From the NCBI GenBank assembly GCA_020064725.1, contig JAGTWJ010000008.1:1364001-1428000 (forward strand): 64,000 nt of DNA. Reading direction: 5' to 3'. The notes under the pieces were generated by a model, which searched no databases, was not told the origin of the DNA, and saw only the letters and a program-made list of their open reading frames with translations. The position numbers and the translations under genes were made by a program. Source of the DNA: Drechslerella dactyloides. Its lineage: Eukaryota; Ascomycota; Orbiliomycetes; Orbiliales; Orbiliaceae. Of the stretch, positions 22,901-34,680 are shown piece by piece; position 1 is the stretch's first letter; the number at the start of each line of letters is the position of its first letter.

Positions 22901-25900
22901 TCCGGAAATTCGTTACTGCAAGGGTCGTGGAGAATTGGTGTTCCCGGTGTTGCCTTTGTTAACGTGAACGTCCAGGGGCAAGGCGAGCTCGTCGACTCTT
23001 GGGAGAAATCCGTCGGTCTTGTCGAGTCATCCTTCGCAAACAAGATGGTCTATTCCGAGCTCCATCTTAGTCTTGGAGATCCGTCGCAGGCATCCCTGCT
23101 CGACGAAGATATCACCGGTAAATGGGAACTTTTGCCAAAGTGCGGAACAGCAAACCGGGCACTTCATCGCAAGTCGGGCAATGACGATAGCCCATTGTTT
23201 CTCTTCTTGGACCCCAACCGACTGGGAGACCACAAGAGCGACAGTTTCGTGATCTCAAGAAGCTGCAAGCGCATTGCATTCGGAGAACACAGATCCATTG
23301 TCGCCAGATTCGATGCTGCATTCAGACCCTCAACGGCCAACAAGGCTATCAAAACACAGCTCAATTTGAACGTCTTCTGGGTATCTGCTGAAGACCTCGA
23401 GCTCATGCCGTCTACACGGGCAACAGCTCAGTATTCGTATGCCAGTCCGGCTACGATTGCCACACATACTGCTTGTGATCTTCCAGCTGCTTTCCTGGTT
23501 TGCAGTGCGCCGCTGACACCCGCGCTCGCCAACAATTGGCCAACAAGTTGGCAAGTCGTCGATGACGCCCGTGCGGAGGAGACCTTCTCCTCAATCAACT
23601 GGCTGGTGGAAAGGATGAAGTTGGGCCAGAAGGGCAGTGACTGGCTACCCTACACCCTCAAGGGTAACCACTCTTGCCCCTCCTGCGCCCCGCCGAAGCC
23701 AAAGATTCTCTGGGGCGCGGGCCGAAACAGGTCAGGCCCGATCGAGGACCCCGAAGAATCCGCCATATGGGAACGTGCCATGAAAGCCCGTCCTGCTCCC
23801 TGGGTGACAGCCCTGAAAAAGGACAGTTCGAACACACTGCACCTACACATCGGACTAAACTTAGTCTCTCTTTGCCATCGTGCCGTAGACCTTCTCCCAT
23901 CAGGGATCGGTCTTGGATCATTATTAATCGTCTGGAAACTTACCTCCGACTATATCAACCCGCCCCGTCTCATCCTCCCCGACTTCAAGGTCCGCAGCAA
24001 CCGACCAGACCCGCAAAGCTCGCAGCCACCCGGTTTTGCCCTGGATCTACGTCCAGAGCAGTTGAGATCCCTATCTTGGATGCGAGCACAAGAGTCAGAC
24101 GACGCCGAAGAGTTCATTGAAGAAGAGATCGTGGAGGCATTGCACCCGCAGCTTTCATGGAAAGTCGCCGTCAAAGCTACTCGACCGAACAATGCCAAAG
24201 GAGGGGTACTAGCAGACGCAGTCGGCTATGGCAAGACGGCTATCATTCTGGGATTGCTAGCACATACCAAGAATCGCTACGTTCCACCTGTGAATACACA
24301 CGGCCGGATTCCGCTGAAGGCTACCTTGATCGTTGTCCCCGGCCACCTGAGCAACCAATGGGAGGCGGAAGTCAGAAAGTTCACTGGCAAATTGTTCAAG
24401 GTGATTAACATCAAGACGGTAAACAATCTGATCTCCTGCTCCATCAAGAACCTCATGGAAGCAGACATCGTGATCGTGGCGGGGTCGTTGTTCAAGAGCA
24501 ACGCGTACTTACAGAGGTTGGCGGAGCTTTCTGGCTGTCAGGCATGCCCGACGGCGGGAGGGAGGAGGTTCCAGGACTGGCTTCGAGATGTGACCGAGGG
24601 ATTGAAGGCACAGGCTGAGCGTATGCAGTCCGGCAGAGCGGCGGAGGCCATCGCCGTCGTCACCGAAGGCTGTAAGGAGAGACAGGAGGCAAAGAGTGTG
24701 GAGAAGGAGGAGAGACTTCTGGGCCGGAAAGCCCACAACGAGGCGGCGAGGAGCAGGTCTAACAACACCAATCTTCAGAGTAGTGATGCTGATGATTTCG
24801 ATGATGAGCCTGCCAGAAAGAAGTCGAAGACAACAGCAGCGGAGAAAGAGCCGAGTGCATACGACGAACGACGATGGAAGCTCAAATTCAGCGGTAAGAC
24901 CAACTGGAAGAACACCATCTGTCCGCCTCTCGAACTCTTCCACTTCAACAGGCTGGTGTTGGATGAGTTCACCTACTGCGTAGGGATGCCCTTGGAGGTC
25001 ATCCCAAACCTCCTGGCGACCTACCGATGGGTCCTCTCGGGTACGCCTCCAATGGGTGACTTTGCCGACATCAAGAAGGTTGCGAAGTTTCTGGGTATCC
25101 TTCTAGGTATCGACGACGATACGGCGAACAGTGAGGTGAACAACAAGAAGATTGCGAAGGAGAGAAGTGGTAAGTGGGGAAAGATGGCGATGGTGGTGAT
25201 GATGATGATGATGTGTGTGAGCGCCGAGCTGACGTAAATAAAGCCGTCGAGTCGTTCCAGGCATTCAAAGAGCTGCGCACAGCAGCATGGCACCAAGATC
25301 GTCACAGTCATGCGCAGGGTTTCCTCAACCAGTTTATGCGCCAGGTAAAAGAATCCCTCGCCTTGTGAATACACGAGAATTTCTACTCTAACAACTATGT
25401 GAACTATCAATAGAACATCGCCGAGATTGACGAGATTCCCTGGGAGGAGCACTTTATCAGAGTCAAGCTCCCCGCCGCTGAACGAGCCATATACATTGAG
25501 CTAGATCATCATCTGAAGGCTCTTGACATGAACGTGACGAGGAAGGGATACTCTAAAGGTGGTGGTGACCGAGAAGCCCGGCTTCATTCAGCGATCGGAG
25601 GCAGCTCCAGCGCTGAAGAAGCTCTACTCAAGTCCTGCTGTCACTTTTCACTGAACATCGAAAATTTGAGCGAAGACGCCTCCGCGTATAGTGCTTGCGA
25701 CGCAATAATCGAAGAGCGGACCAGACAGTTGGAGAATAATCAGGATGAACTGATAAATTTTCTCCAGGACGGTCTCCTCATTACGAAGCGTCTTCGCCGT
25801 GAGGTGGTCCTCAACAGTGATTTACCATTCCTTAAGTATCTCGAGGATAAGAGAAAACACTCTTTGGATGACAAGGAGGCAACAGATCTCTTCCGAGAAC

Positions 25901-26976
25901 TCCTCCAGAGAGCTAAGACTTGGGCGGATTCTCATGTGAAGACAAATACAGTCCCCAGCATTCTCGCCAACTTTAAGCCCACAAAATCAAAAGCGGACGA
26001 CGAAGACGAAGACGACGCGGACGACGAGAACCCTCGAAACAAATCCAACAAGGTCTCGTCGGGTCAGCCCGAAGTCGACTCAGTCGCCCTACTAAAAACG
26101 ATTCAACACCAAGTTTCGCGACTTCTCAAGGAGCTCGTTGGCCGCTGCCGCTCACTTCGATTCTTCAAACTCGTTCGGCAAGTCCAACACACTTCTGGAA
26201 AATCCAAAGCTCACACATCAATCTGGCCGGGCGACACATGCATCTGCGGAAAGAAGCAACCTACAATCGATCAGGTGATCGTGTCCAGCAGCTGTGGACA
26301 TTCAGCCTGCGCAGACTGCATGGCGACAGCCGCAGGTCTCCGTAACGAGTGCCCGCGAAAGCCGGAAGGGTGCCAAAGCCGGGTCCTCGACGCGAGTCTG
26401 ATTCGGGTTTCGTCTCTAGGCGCTGACAACGACACCATCACCACGCATGGCGCAAAGCTCGATGCCCTAGTCGAGCTCTTGAAGTAAGAATCCTAGCTAT
26501 ACGAGCACCCGGCCAATCAAGCAAAATGCTAACTGTAGCATTATCTTAGAACGGACATCCCATCCGACGAGCGCGTCTTGGTGTTCATCCAATTCCCTGA
26601 CCTCCTTAAGAAGGTCGAATACGTACTGCAAGACGCCGGTGTTACGGTGACCCGACTATCCGGTTCCTCTCGCGCGAAGTCTTCCGACCTCGCTTACTTT
26701 CAGAGCGACAAATCCACACGAGTTCTTCTACTCGAGGTGATGGGTGAGACGGCGGCTGGCGCCAACCTCACGATGGCAAACCACGTCGTCTTTTTGTCCC
26801 CGCTGTTGGCCATCCACGATCAGCAGTATCAAGCGACGGAGACACAAGCAATTGGAAGAGCTCGACGGTACGGGCAAAAGAAGACGGTCCACATCTGGAG
26901 ACTGGTGGTGGAGGACACGATTGATTTTCAGATATACGCGGAGCGGGGAAATCCCGTTCCTGACTTGTCACAGTGA
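19979..26976 (+). CDS. DNMT5-type DNA (cytosine-5) methyltransferase with SNF2 ATPase and RING-like finger
   Basis: Five exons (19979-20207, 20427-25169, 25244-25344, 25414-26483, 26550-26976) join in frame to 2189 aa. A basic/acidic disordered N-terminus is followed by a C5-methyltransferase at about 275-670: motif I VATMCSGTESPLLAL, catalytic loop GTSCVDYS (Cys about 370; TSC replaces the usual PC), ENV motif, HTRQRGY, and motif X DLAGNAMSS. A Cys-rich finger lies at about 735-767. The SNF2 ATPase has Walker A GYGKT (Lys about 1346), box II VLDEFTY (about 1588) and LSGTPP. A RING-like finger (CICGKK...CGHSACADC) lies at about 1967-2012, and the helicase C-terminus GANLTMANHVVFLSP / QAIGRARRYGQ at about 2115-2160. 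This order is diagnostic of DNMT5, which in Cryptococcus maintains CpG methylation on hemimethylated DNA using ATP. I see no N-terminal chromodomain. Intron 1 (219 nt) is unusually long and holds an inverted copy of exon 2 sequence. Confidence 0.93.
20298..20400. repeat. Inverted-repeat arm inside DNMT5 intron 1
   Basis: The reverse complement of this segment aligns without gaps to 20549-20651 in exon 2, with about 84 of 103 identical bases by hand count. With gaps, similarity extends to about 20235. Even the reading frame is recognisable on the minus strand (GKRERTAFAAPVDDGGLEFA against GKRKRAAVPAPSDDGGSEFE in the protein). The spacer of 148 nt contains the splice acceptor at 20425-20426. 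Confidence 0.85.
20549..20651. repeat. Inverted-repeat arm in DNMT5 exon 2
   Basis: This is the coding partner of 20298-20400. It encodes the start of the acidic, Ser/Pro-rich region of the protein (about residues 118-151); with gaps the similarity runs to about 20715. In a transcript, the two arms could pair into a stem of at least 100 bp. Confidence 0.85.
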
Positions 26977-29900
26977 AATTTTTTCTTCCCTGTATTCATG
27001 CAAGAAGAATTCTCTTGCATGCTTTTCTGCACCATTAAGCGATGCATATGCGCGTTATTTGCCTGAATATTCCAAGCCCGTCGGGCATTCGCATCTTGCC
27101 GTTCCCCTCACGAGCTCATTGTCCTGGATGGATCAACAAGCCAGTGTCAACCCCAGCACTTGCATATTATCCGCCGTCTGTTTTCACTTCTTTCCATCTG
27201 TACTATACTTATTTCTTCATCTGGCGGAACTTCCCTTCTTCAACTCGCAGCCCCCATTTCGAACAGAGATACCCACTTTTTTTTTCCTTTCCATCAGCGT
27301 ATCTTGATTGTTCTTTCACGACATTATGACCCAATTTCTCCACAGGATTACTTGCGCTCGTTATATAGGGACAGCAGACCATCCACATGTCGAGACGGCT
27401 TAATTTCTATGATAATGGATGCGAACAATAATGAACTTTAATAGGTAGTAACTCCACAGCGGCTGAGGCCGGATACAGGGATGATGTCGCCAGAAACTAG
27501 CAAACGCAGCATTGATAGACACTCCGCATATACGAAGCTAAAGCAATCCCCAAAAAACGTGCCGTCGTGGCAAGGCACATAGAGCGATTGACGCGCTGGC
27601 TAGGCTAACCTGCAGCTTTCTTTCGTGTGGGCGAATGCGAGACGTCTCGTGCATATACGCCCTCACACGTGTATGGCTGGCACTTTCCCGACAAGAGCTA
27701 GGATGAGCATGTATCGGCTCCACGCTGACGTGCGATTGGACCCACAGGATATGTCAGTGTGTTTGTCTGTGTGAAACGTCAGAGCATCCTCCTTGGCGAC
27801 GCCAGAAGGAAGCGGCCGGCATTCGAAAACCGAGTGAGACTCGCTTTAATCGGATACGGCTCGGCTTTGGGGCCTCCTTTCGGGAGAATTAATTATTAAT
27901 AGGAATCGGTTACATTCATTGGTGTCTGCAGCAGAATGCAAGCCCGTGGGAAAGCAAATCCAATCTTGTAGATGATTTTCTGGCACATGATTGCAGCTGT
28001 GGTCGTGGCGGCGGGTGTGAGTGAGGAAAGCCGAGTTAGACGCCGTCCTTACAGGTCCTGCAGGAGGCTCGTCCGGCAGCTGTGCAGGAGAATCTGCTTG
28101 CTTTACGGGAAACTTAAAATGATCCGTTCTCCCGCTCCCTTCGAAGATTAGATATCGCGGCTTGGAAATGAAACCCGGGAGTTATAGCAAACTGAAGATC
28201 GAGGGGCACGGTTATCCGGAAAACCGTTGAAGGGGCGCGTCCGTATCGCAATGGGACTATGTAGAGTGTTTGGGCGGGGCATCGCATCGAGTCGTGGCAA
28301 GTACAAACCAGGTAATTGGCGGTCCGTTGGAATTGAATCGCCACAGCCTGGCCTTGTCGGCGTTTTCGCCAATCTCACATCCCTTACACCTGCGCCGCGC
28401 TCGAACCTGACGCTGGTTGCACTCGTCCTTCGTAACCTGGCTCCTGGCTCCCACCCCTGGAATAGTCGACGGTCTTGACAGCGTCGACATGCAGATAGCT
28501 CGACCAGCACGTCCCCGGCCGAGCCAATGACGGCACGCGAGATGTGGGCGGCCTCCAGTTGTCCTCCAATAAGTACGTACGGAATACCGGCTCATAACGT
28601 TAACTTTATATGCACTCACCATGAATGTGCTTAACCGGAGGCACCGACTACCAAAATAGAGGTAGGTACAGAAGGTGCTAATGAGACAACGTCGAAGCCT
28701 ATGCAATGCAGTATGCGATGTCAGAGCTGCACGTTCGATTCGTTGCATCTCACATCCTAAAAAACTTTTTTTTCTCCTCGCGAACCGGGAACGAGCTCGT
28801 GTGCACCGAACATCAATTTCCGGTGGGGGTATGGTCGCTTGAATCTATCGGACCACTATCAGCGAGGCCACTCACGGCTCACACTCTTCGCGGCGCAATA
28901 ATTGACAAATGAACAGCAAACAAACAGCAGTGCATGAGCAAGCTTGATGTCGGATGCACGTGGAACGATCCCGAAACTTGGAGGTGCGGCTGCAGCCAAG
29001 CTAAACTCATCGGCGCAGAAATGCACGCTGGTGCAGGTCGACGGAAAGGAAAAAGACACAGATGATGTGGCCTGTAGAAGCATCTCGGCGTCACATCTGG
29101 GCAAAACGGCGCTTCGTTTTCTGTCCACAAGGTTGGAACCGCGCCCTTGAAGATAAGAAATAAACTATCCGTGGTACGCTATAGTATCGCATTCCCCGAG
29201 GATATGGGTAAGCCGAAGCCTTCGCAATTCCCACAACTTGGAAGCTGGGAAATATTGGGGCAAAACCCATGGCCCACGGAGCCAGACCCGAAGTGGGCAG
29301 CTGTGAATATGCAGCGTTTGTGGAAACTTCACACTACGCTAGAGGCAGGAGCGAATGATATATGAGCGTCACAAAGGCTAATTCTCAGCTCAACTTAGTA
29401 GGATGCAATCTGCACCAACAAGGTCTAATGTGAAGGCAATGTGCATTAATCCCCTAGACCTGCTATGTTTGCCTTGCAGTCTCAAGGATTTCGAACAATC
29501 AAACGTCTGGATATGGGGACGCCAATGCCAAGAGGCAAAATACTCCCCACAATACAAAACCGAACATCGCGCCGAAGCCCTGAAATCTCATGATGGTAAG
29601 CTCTTCCTTAGTCGAATTCTCTTGTTTTCCATTGAGTGACGTGTCTCTGTCGTCGAACACTAGTGGTCAGGATAGCGTCGAGATGAGACCTTGCCCTTGA
29701 CATCTGACCAAACGAAAGAAAGAACAAAAAAAAAAAAAAAAAAAACTAGGCTCCTGCAGCTGCAGACGTGTGTATAGAGTTTGAATTCGGCTTCTAGAGC
29801 AAGGAAGCTTGACGACACGGCATATCAGGATCTTCCGGTGGCGTAGTGACAGCAGCGAGTAACCCGAATGCCGTGATTGTTACATCCAACCCTTGTCTTG

Positions 29901-30191
29901 CTGCCGAAGGGGTCTTCCTTTTACGAGACAATTGTTTCTCTCTATTCAATACTGGAAATTGGCCTCGTCATCCAGCTATAAGAACCCCATCTACCCTCCC
30001 CAGGCTTGCATCTTTTCAGTATCCAGGCTATCGGCTTCATATTATTCTTTGTTTCTATCTTCACTATTATTCTTTGTCTATAGTACTGCTTATCATATCC
30101 TTCAACCCTTTACCTCTAACAACAACAAACTAAATTCTCCTTCTCAAAGCTTATACCGTTCCACCTCATCGGTGTTGACAAAGCAGGGATT
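26977..30191. other. Intergenic region, no gene supported
   Basis: About 3.2 kb between the DNMT5 stop and the SAM methyltransferase. Reading frames are short, overlap on both strands and lack motifs. A 20-base A tract lies at 29726-29745. The last 200 nt look like a promoter and leader for the next gene. Confidence 0.5.
29977..29982 (+). promoter_or_regulatory. Possible TATA box of the SAM methyltransferase gene
   Basis: TATAAG about 210 nt before the first ATG, followed by CT-rich sequence at 30040-30180, typical of a fungal core promoter and leader. The placement is inferred. Confidence 0.4.
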
Positions 30192-31295
30192 ATGGATCCC
30201 CTTGTGCAACCTATCCAGCCGGCTGGTAACGCCGCCTTAGCGCGCATCAGCAAACTTCTCGCCCTCATCTACAACTATATCCGCCGTCTAGTTCGAAGCA
30301 AAAAGGCCAAGCCAGTTGCGATGGCTTCGTCGACACCCGCACCTACAGCTGCACCTACAATCGCGCCCGCCTCCACATCCACCCCGCCGGCAGCCCCGGT
30401 AAAGGCCAGGATAATCGACGAACAAACCGCGAGGTTAAAGTATTGGGTTGAAGAGCCTCCCATCAATGACCATCCCAGCGCTGAGGCGCTCATCAAATAC
30501 TTCCGGCCGGATATCAAAGATCGAGATGCCATGATCCGTGTCCTCAAAGACATCAGACTAAAGGCATGGCAGATCAAATACTACCCTTGTGTGGGTCAAT
30601 GGCTGTTCTTCAAGTTCGGCATGACAGAGCACTCCACATACCCAGAGATCGTCGATAGATTGAAGCAGGGACAGCGTATCCTCGACATGGGCTGCTTCAT
30701 GGGATTCGACGGCAGGAAGCTGGTTGCAGATGGTGCCCCTAGCTCGGGTATCACCAACATGGACCTGGAAGACCGATGGTTCCCGCTGTCATTCGACCTA
30801 TTCAGAGACGAGAACACATTCGAAGGAGAGTTCTTTGGCGGGTGTGACATCACTGACGAAGACCTCTTCGGGGAGGATTCTATCCACCGAGGTCGATACG
30901 ACATGATCTATATCGGATACTTCATTCACCTGTTCCCACCATCCCAGCAACCGAAGATCTTGAACAACTTGGTCCAGATGCTCAAGCCAAAGACCGGTTC
31001 CATGATCTTCGGAAACACCTCCGGCACGGCTAAGCCGAGCGGTTATCTCATGAAGGCAGACTTCGCCGCACCAACGAAGAACGAAAGGGGCGAATGGGTG
31101 CGCCCGGATTTCTTATTCCATTCAACGAAAACAATCGTCGATTTGATGGCAACATCCGTTAAGGGCGACGGCGAGTGGGACTTTGTCGGAGAGCAGTCGG
31201 CTATCAACCTGGATCTTTCGCCGACGAAGGCATATGCTGAGCATTTCAAGGATGTTGAGCTGGTGAACATGAACTTCTGCATGAGAAGAATGTGA
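30192..31295 (+). CDS. Class I SAM-dependent methyltransferase
   Basis: A single exon encodes 367 aa. Residues 1-43 hold an amphipathic/hydrophobic stretch (ALARISKLLALIYNYIRRL) and a basic patch (RSKKAK). An Ala/Pro/Thr-rich linker follows at 45-72, then the catalytic domain. SAM-binding motif I is RILDMGCFMGFDGRKL at about 162-177. An acidic post-I segment is NMDLEDRW, and a motif II/III-like stretch is YDMIYIGYFIHLFPP, followed by LVQMLKPKTGSMIFGNTSG. The preceding signature WQIKYYPCVGQWLFFKF and the 'YPEIVDRLK' block resemble methyltransferases of fungal secondary-metabolite clusters (AusD-like), but no synthase or tailoring gene is adjacent, so a cluster role is not supported. ATG 30321 (MASSTPAPT) is an alternative start with a better Kozak context, and would remove the hydrophobic leader. 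The substrate is unknown. Confidence 0.82.
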   Translation: MDPLVQPIQPAGNAALARISKLLALIYNYIRRLVRSKKAKPVAMASSTPAPTAAPTIAPASTSTPPAAPVKARIIDEQTARLKYWVEEPPINDHPSAEALIKYFRPDIKDRDAMIRVLKDIRLKAWQIKYYPCVGQWLFFKFGMTEHSTYPEIVDRLKQGQRILDMGCFMGFDGRKLVADGAPSSGITNMDLEDRWFPLSFDLFRDENTFEGEFFGGCDITDEDLFGEDSIHRGRYDMIYIGYFIHLFPPSQQPKILNNLVQMLKPKTGSMIFGNTSGTAKPSGYLMKADFAAPTKNERGEWVRPDFLFHSTKTIVDLMATSVKGDGEWDFVGEQSAINLDLSPTKAYAEHFKDVELVNMNFCMRRM

Positions 31296-33225
31296 AGAGT
31301 CGAGCCAAGGGCTCAGTACAGTCCACCGCAACAAGGCTTGTAGGCGTTTGTCACAGCGTTCTTTGACAGAATTGTATACGACGTCTGGCTGGTCACCACT
31401 GTGGGGACTCGAACTTACGCGTCCCGCGTCTGGTTTACGAGACAAATACCTACTTTCTTTTGTATACCTTTTTCACGTTATATTTACTTTGTACAACTAT
31501 CCGTTTCTTTTGTGGCAATATCGTTCCATTCTTCTTATTTCTTATTCTTATGTTTCCTCTCATCCTTCTATTTCTTTCTCTTCTTCTTCCTTTTGGGTAC
31601 TTAGTGGGTCTCTTCTTCCTTTTCTCTTCTTCTTTGCTCATTCAGGGTGTGATCCGGAACAGGTGTTTTCGTATTTAGGCTATACGGGGTTTTTGTATCT
31701 TCAAAATTGGACAATTGGCTGTTTCTCTGGCGTCACAATATTTACATTCTGCTATAGTTAGTGGTATAACAATGGCAATATACATATATTTGTTTGCTCA
31801 ATAGCTTCACATTGTGCTTGTCACACTCCGTATTGGACTGCGCTACTGCAGTTGCAAGCATGCGCATGAGAACGAGGAAGAAACTGCATGCCGAGTGTTA
31901 AAGCGTGTTGCCAGCGCTCGAAACCACAACCTTTCGAAGAGCTCGTTTAGTCGACGCCACCATCTCACCGAACGCACGCGAACTCCGAGCCGAATTAGAT
32001 ATTCGATCATGTTCCCACAGTGCCAGCTTCTGCTGCGTGCTAAAGATGCTCAAACCCCGGCTTGGACTCCGAGAGGCAAAGACTTCTCGCTTCCAGGAAA
32101 ATCAAGTGGGCAAATCGGCCCTACGGCCCACCGATGCATCGTGGGCTAGCTTCGACGCATGAGCAGTGGGTACATATAAATACTCTCACCTCATGGGAAA
32201 ATTTACTCCATTGGCCACAGTCGGGACGCTAACCACCCGATTCTAGAGAGAACTCAAGCTTCTGCCAGCTGTGATAACGGGCACGGCTGTACCGATTAAG
32301 TCCAGTTTTCCATCTGATTCGAACGCTAAGCTTTGACCAGTCAGTCGAAAGGGTGCCCGCCGCTTACTGCAGCGCTGCATGTCCAAGTCAGCAGGCATGA
32401 AATATGCAGGCTGGAGCAACAGGATATGACCAGCCGTCTGCGACTCAGGTTCCGCTATCCCGCTCTGGGCTTGATTTCCTGCTTACTCATACACACTCTT
32501 GCAGGAAGTCAAAGAATGGGAGGCTATCGGCGGCCGTTCACCGGCCTGTTTGCTCTGTCGGGTGGGTTTTCGCGGAAAGGCCAAGCGAATGTTACCGCGT
32601 CGGCAGGTTGAAATGCCCGTGCTCCGGATTTTGCACCGTTGACCCAGCAAAAATCGCCGTTTTGGGTCCCTTCAGAACCCGCCGCGGTAGCTGCTATCGC
32701 CCGACCGTCTTTTTACGTCAAGCTCCTGACGGGTAAGGATGACACGGAGGATACGGCCTGTGGCGGGGATTCTCGAAGCCGTCAAAAGATATAAAACAAC
32801 CCTTGACAGCATCCTTCTTCACATGGTAACGTAAGCATCTGAACTTCATCAGACGAAACGATATCATATCATCCTTCCTCAACTGTCACTAGCCTCTCGC
32901 TGTTACCTCGAGGCCTAAACCTTCTGGCGATCACTTTCCAAAGAAGCTTTCGCAAATTCCAGTGTACCTGGCTCGCGGTAATTTTCGGATCGCAAGAACA
33001 AGGCTCCGTCGCCATCTTACTTCACAAGCGGTCGACAGTCAAGTTCTCGTTCGCGTTATCGCGTGAATCTTTCTGTTTGTTTTACCCCGGCCCTACATCT
33101 ACAGCACGCGTAGTGTCACCATATATATCCCCGCCGCCGCCGGAGTCGACTCTAGTCGACTGTATCTCGAAACTCAAATCCCTGCCGAGGGAAAAACACA
33201 CACGGAATACCCAAAGCCGCCCAAC
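31296..33225. other. Intergenic region and leader of the DJ-1-like gene
   Basis: About 1.9 kb without a supported gene. A pyrimidine-rich stretch at 31450-31640 follows the methyltransferase stop and gives long low-complexity reading frames in several frames. The region after 32790 probably is the transcribed leader of the next gene. Confidence 0.5.
32790..32796 (+). promoter_or_regulatory. Probable TATA box of the DJ-1-like gene
   Basis: TATAAAA followed by CT-rich sequence (32805-32900), about 430 nt before ATG 33226. The long leader contains upstream ATGs (for example 32823), so an intron in the leader or translational control by upstream ORFs is possible. Confidence 0.45.
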
Positions 33226-34680
33226 ATGATGGATCTGTCGGAGAAAGACATAAAATCGATACTTCCCCAGGACGAAAGCTTTACACCCCCGCGTATACTT
33301 ATCCTCTGTCCTGATAAGGCGTTAGCACCTTATGCTGCATCAGAACCCTGGTTCATCTTCAAGGAAGCTGGTGAGTGAAACGCATGGGTGGCAAGGTGTC
33401 GATCTCCCATTGGGATTATACCAAGACTAACGCAACTTATCTCGTGAGCAGGTTGCGTGATAGAATTCGCGACCGAGAATGGCGATGTGCCGAAGGCCGA
33501 CCAGCGAATGCTCGAGAGGTCGAGGTTCCGAGATCTCATAGTATGCATACACTCACCCGCAGAGTTTGTTGATCTGAAATATAGACTCTGACAGGTATCC
33601 GGTTTATAGGGTGCAACGGCCGACGATGTAGAGAGATTCTTCGCTATGGCTGGATCGGACGAATACTTGAATCCCAGAGCTTGGTCAGCGCCGGACTTCT
33701 CGCTGCTACCATACGACGCTGTCTATCTGACATCGGGGTTCGATACTCGCCTGCGGCAGTTCGTCGAGTCTGAGTCCCTACACAGGCTATTGGCTGCATA
33801 CTTTCCACTGTCGAAAAGAAAGGCGTTTGTTAAGCGTTCGGCGACGATATCAGACAAACTGAAGAGGAGATCCATGGCCGCACCTGAGGATCCTATTCTG
33901 CCAACTGTTATCACAGAAAAGCACAAAGATGAGCTCGATCAGCTAGAAGGACCCAGGAAAGTCGTCGCCGCCATGGGCAAAGGTGTTCTAGCGTTATCAA
34001 TGTCCATGGTTGTTGATAACTTGACACCAGAGGAAAGACGTAGTGTCGACCAGGAGTGCACCGATAGAATTGAGACCTTTGAAGCACAGCGGAAGAAGGA
34101 GGAGGAAGAGAAAGACCTCGCCAGACGGTCTACATCCAATCCGATAGCAAAGTTAAAAATCAATTCACCTTCGCTGAAACGTTCCGCGACCACCGGGTCT
34201 TACTTCAAACCTACAAAAACAAATGCGGATGGCAAGAAGCCGGCGGAGGCACCAAAGGATTGCCCCGCAGCCCCCACCCTCCGATCGGTTATCTACGACG
34301 TTGAGACAACTACCGTTCCCGCCTGGCTTGAGAACCTCGGCACAACGGTTGGCGCCATACATGGTTTTAAAAACATGTTCAAAACCTACTCAAAGAGCAC
34401 ACAAGCACAGGTGAGTTCGCTCGTATTCGTCTACGGGCCGGAGTTTACAAAGTAAGAACGGTTGGAACTAACTTTATCCCGCCAGGTGGTCAAATCGCTC
34501 GGCAACCCGACATTATATCATGCAGGACCGCCGAACCGCAAGCCATTCGTCCACTCTGCACGCACGCACCACTACGTATCTGCAAGGTACCCAGGAGAAG
34601 GCAAGCTGACCAGCCTGCACGTCCTGGAAGAAATAGCCATCGCGAGAAGAGAATGGGGGAAGTCAATAGCGGGGCAATAG
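33226..34680 (+). CDS. DJ-1/PfpI-fold protein lacking the catalytic cysteine
   Basis: Four exons (33226-33370, 33452-33540, 33610-34410, 34486-34680) join in frame to 409 aa. Recognisable DJ-1/PfpI elements are strand 1 PPRILILCP, AGCVIEFATENGD, the central YDAVYLTSGFDTRLRQFVES (usually 'D.l..pGG'), then LHRLLAAYFP, KVVAAMGKGVLALS and a C-terminal block with SLGNPTLYHAGPPNRKPFV. In active relatives the nucleophile elbow reads A-x-C-H-G; here it is AMGKG, so the Cys is absent. A charged, low-complexity segment (about residues 205-270, with KKEEEEKDLARR and SLKRSATTGSYFKP) lengthens the protein beyond the usual 220-260 aa. It is probably a non-catalytic family member; the role is unknown. The two adjacent ATGs give starts at 33226 or 33229. 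Confidence 0.8.
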
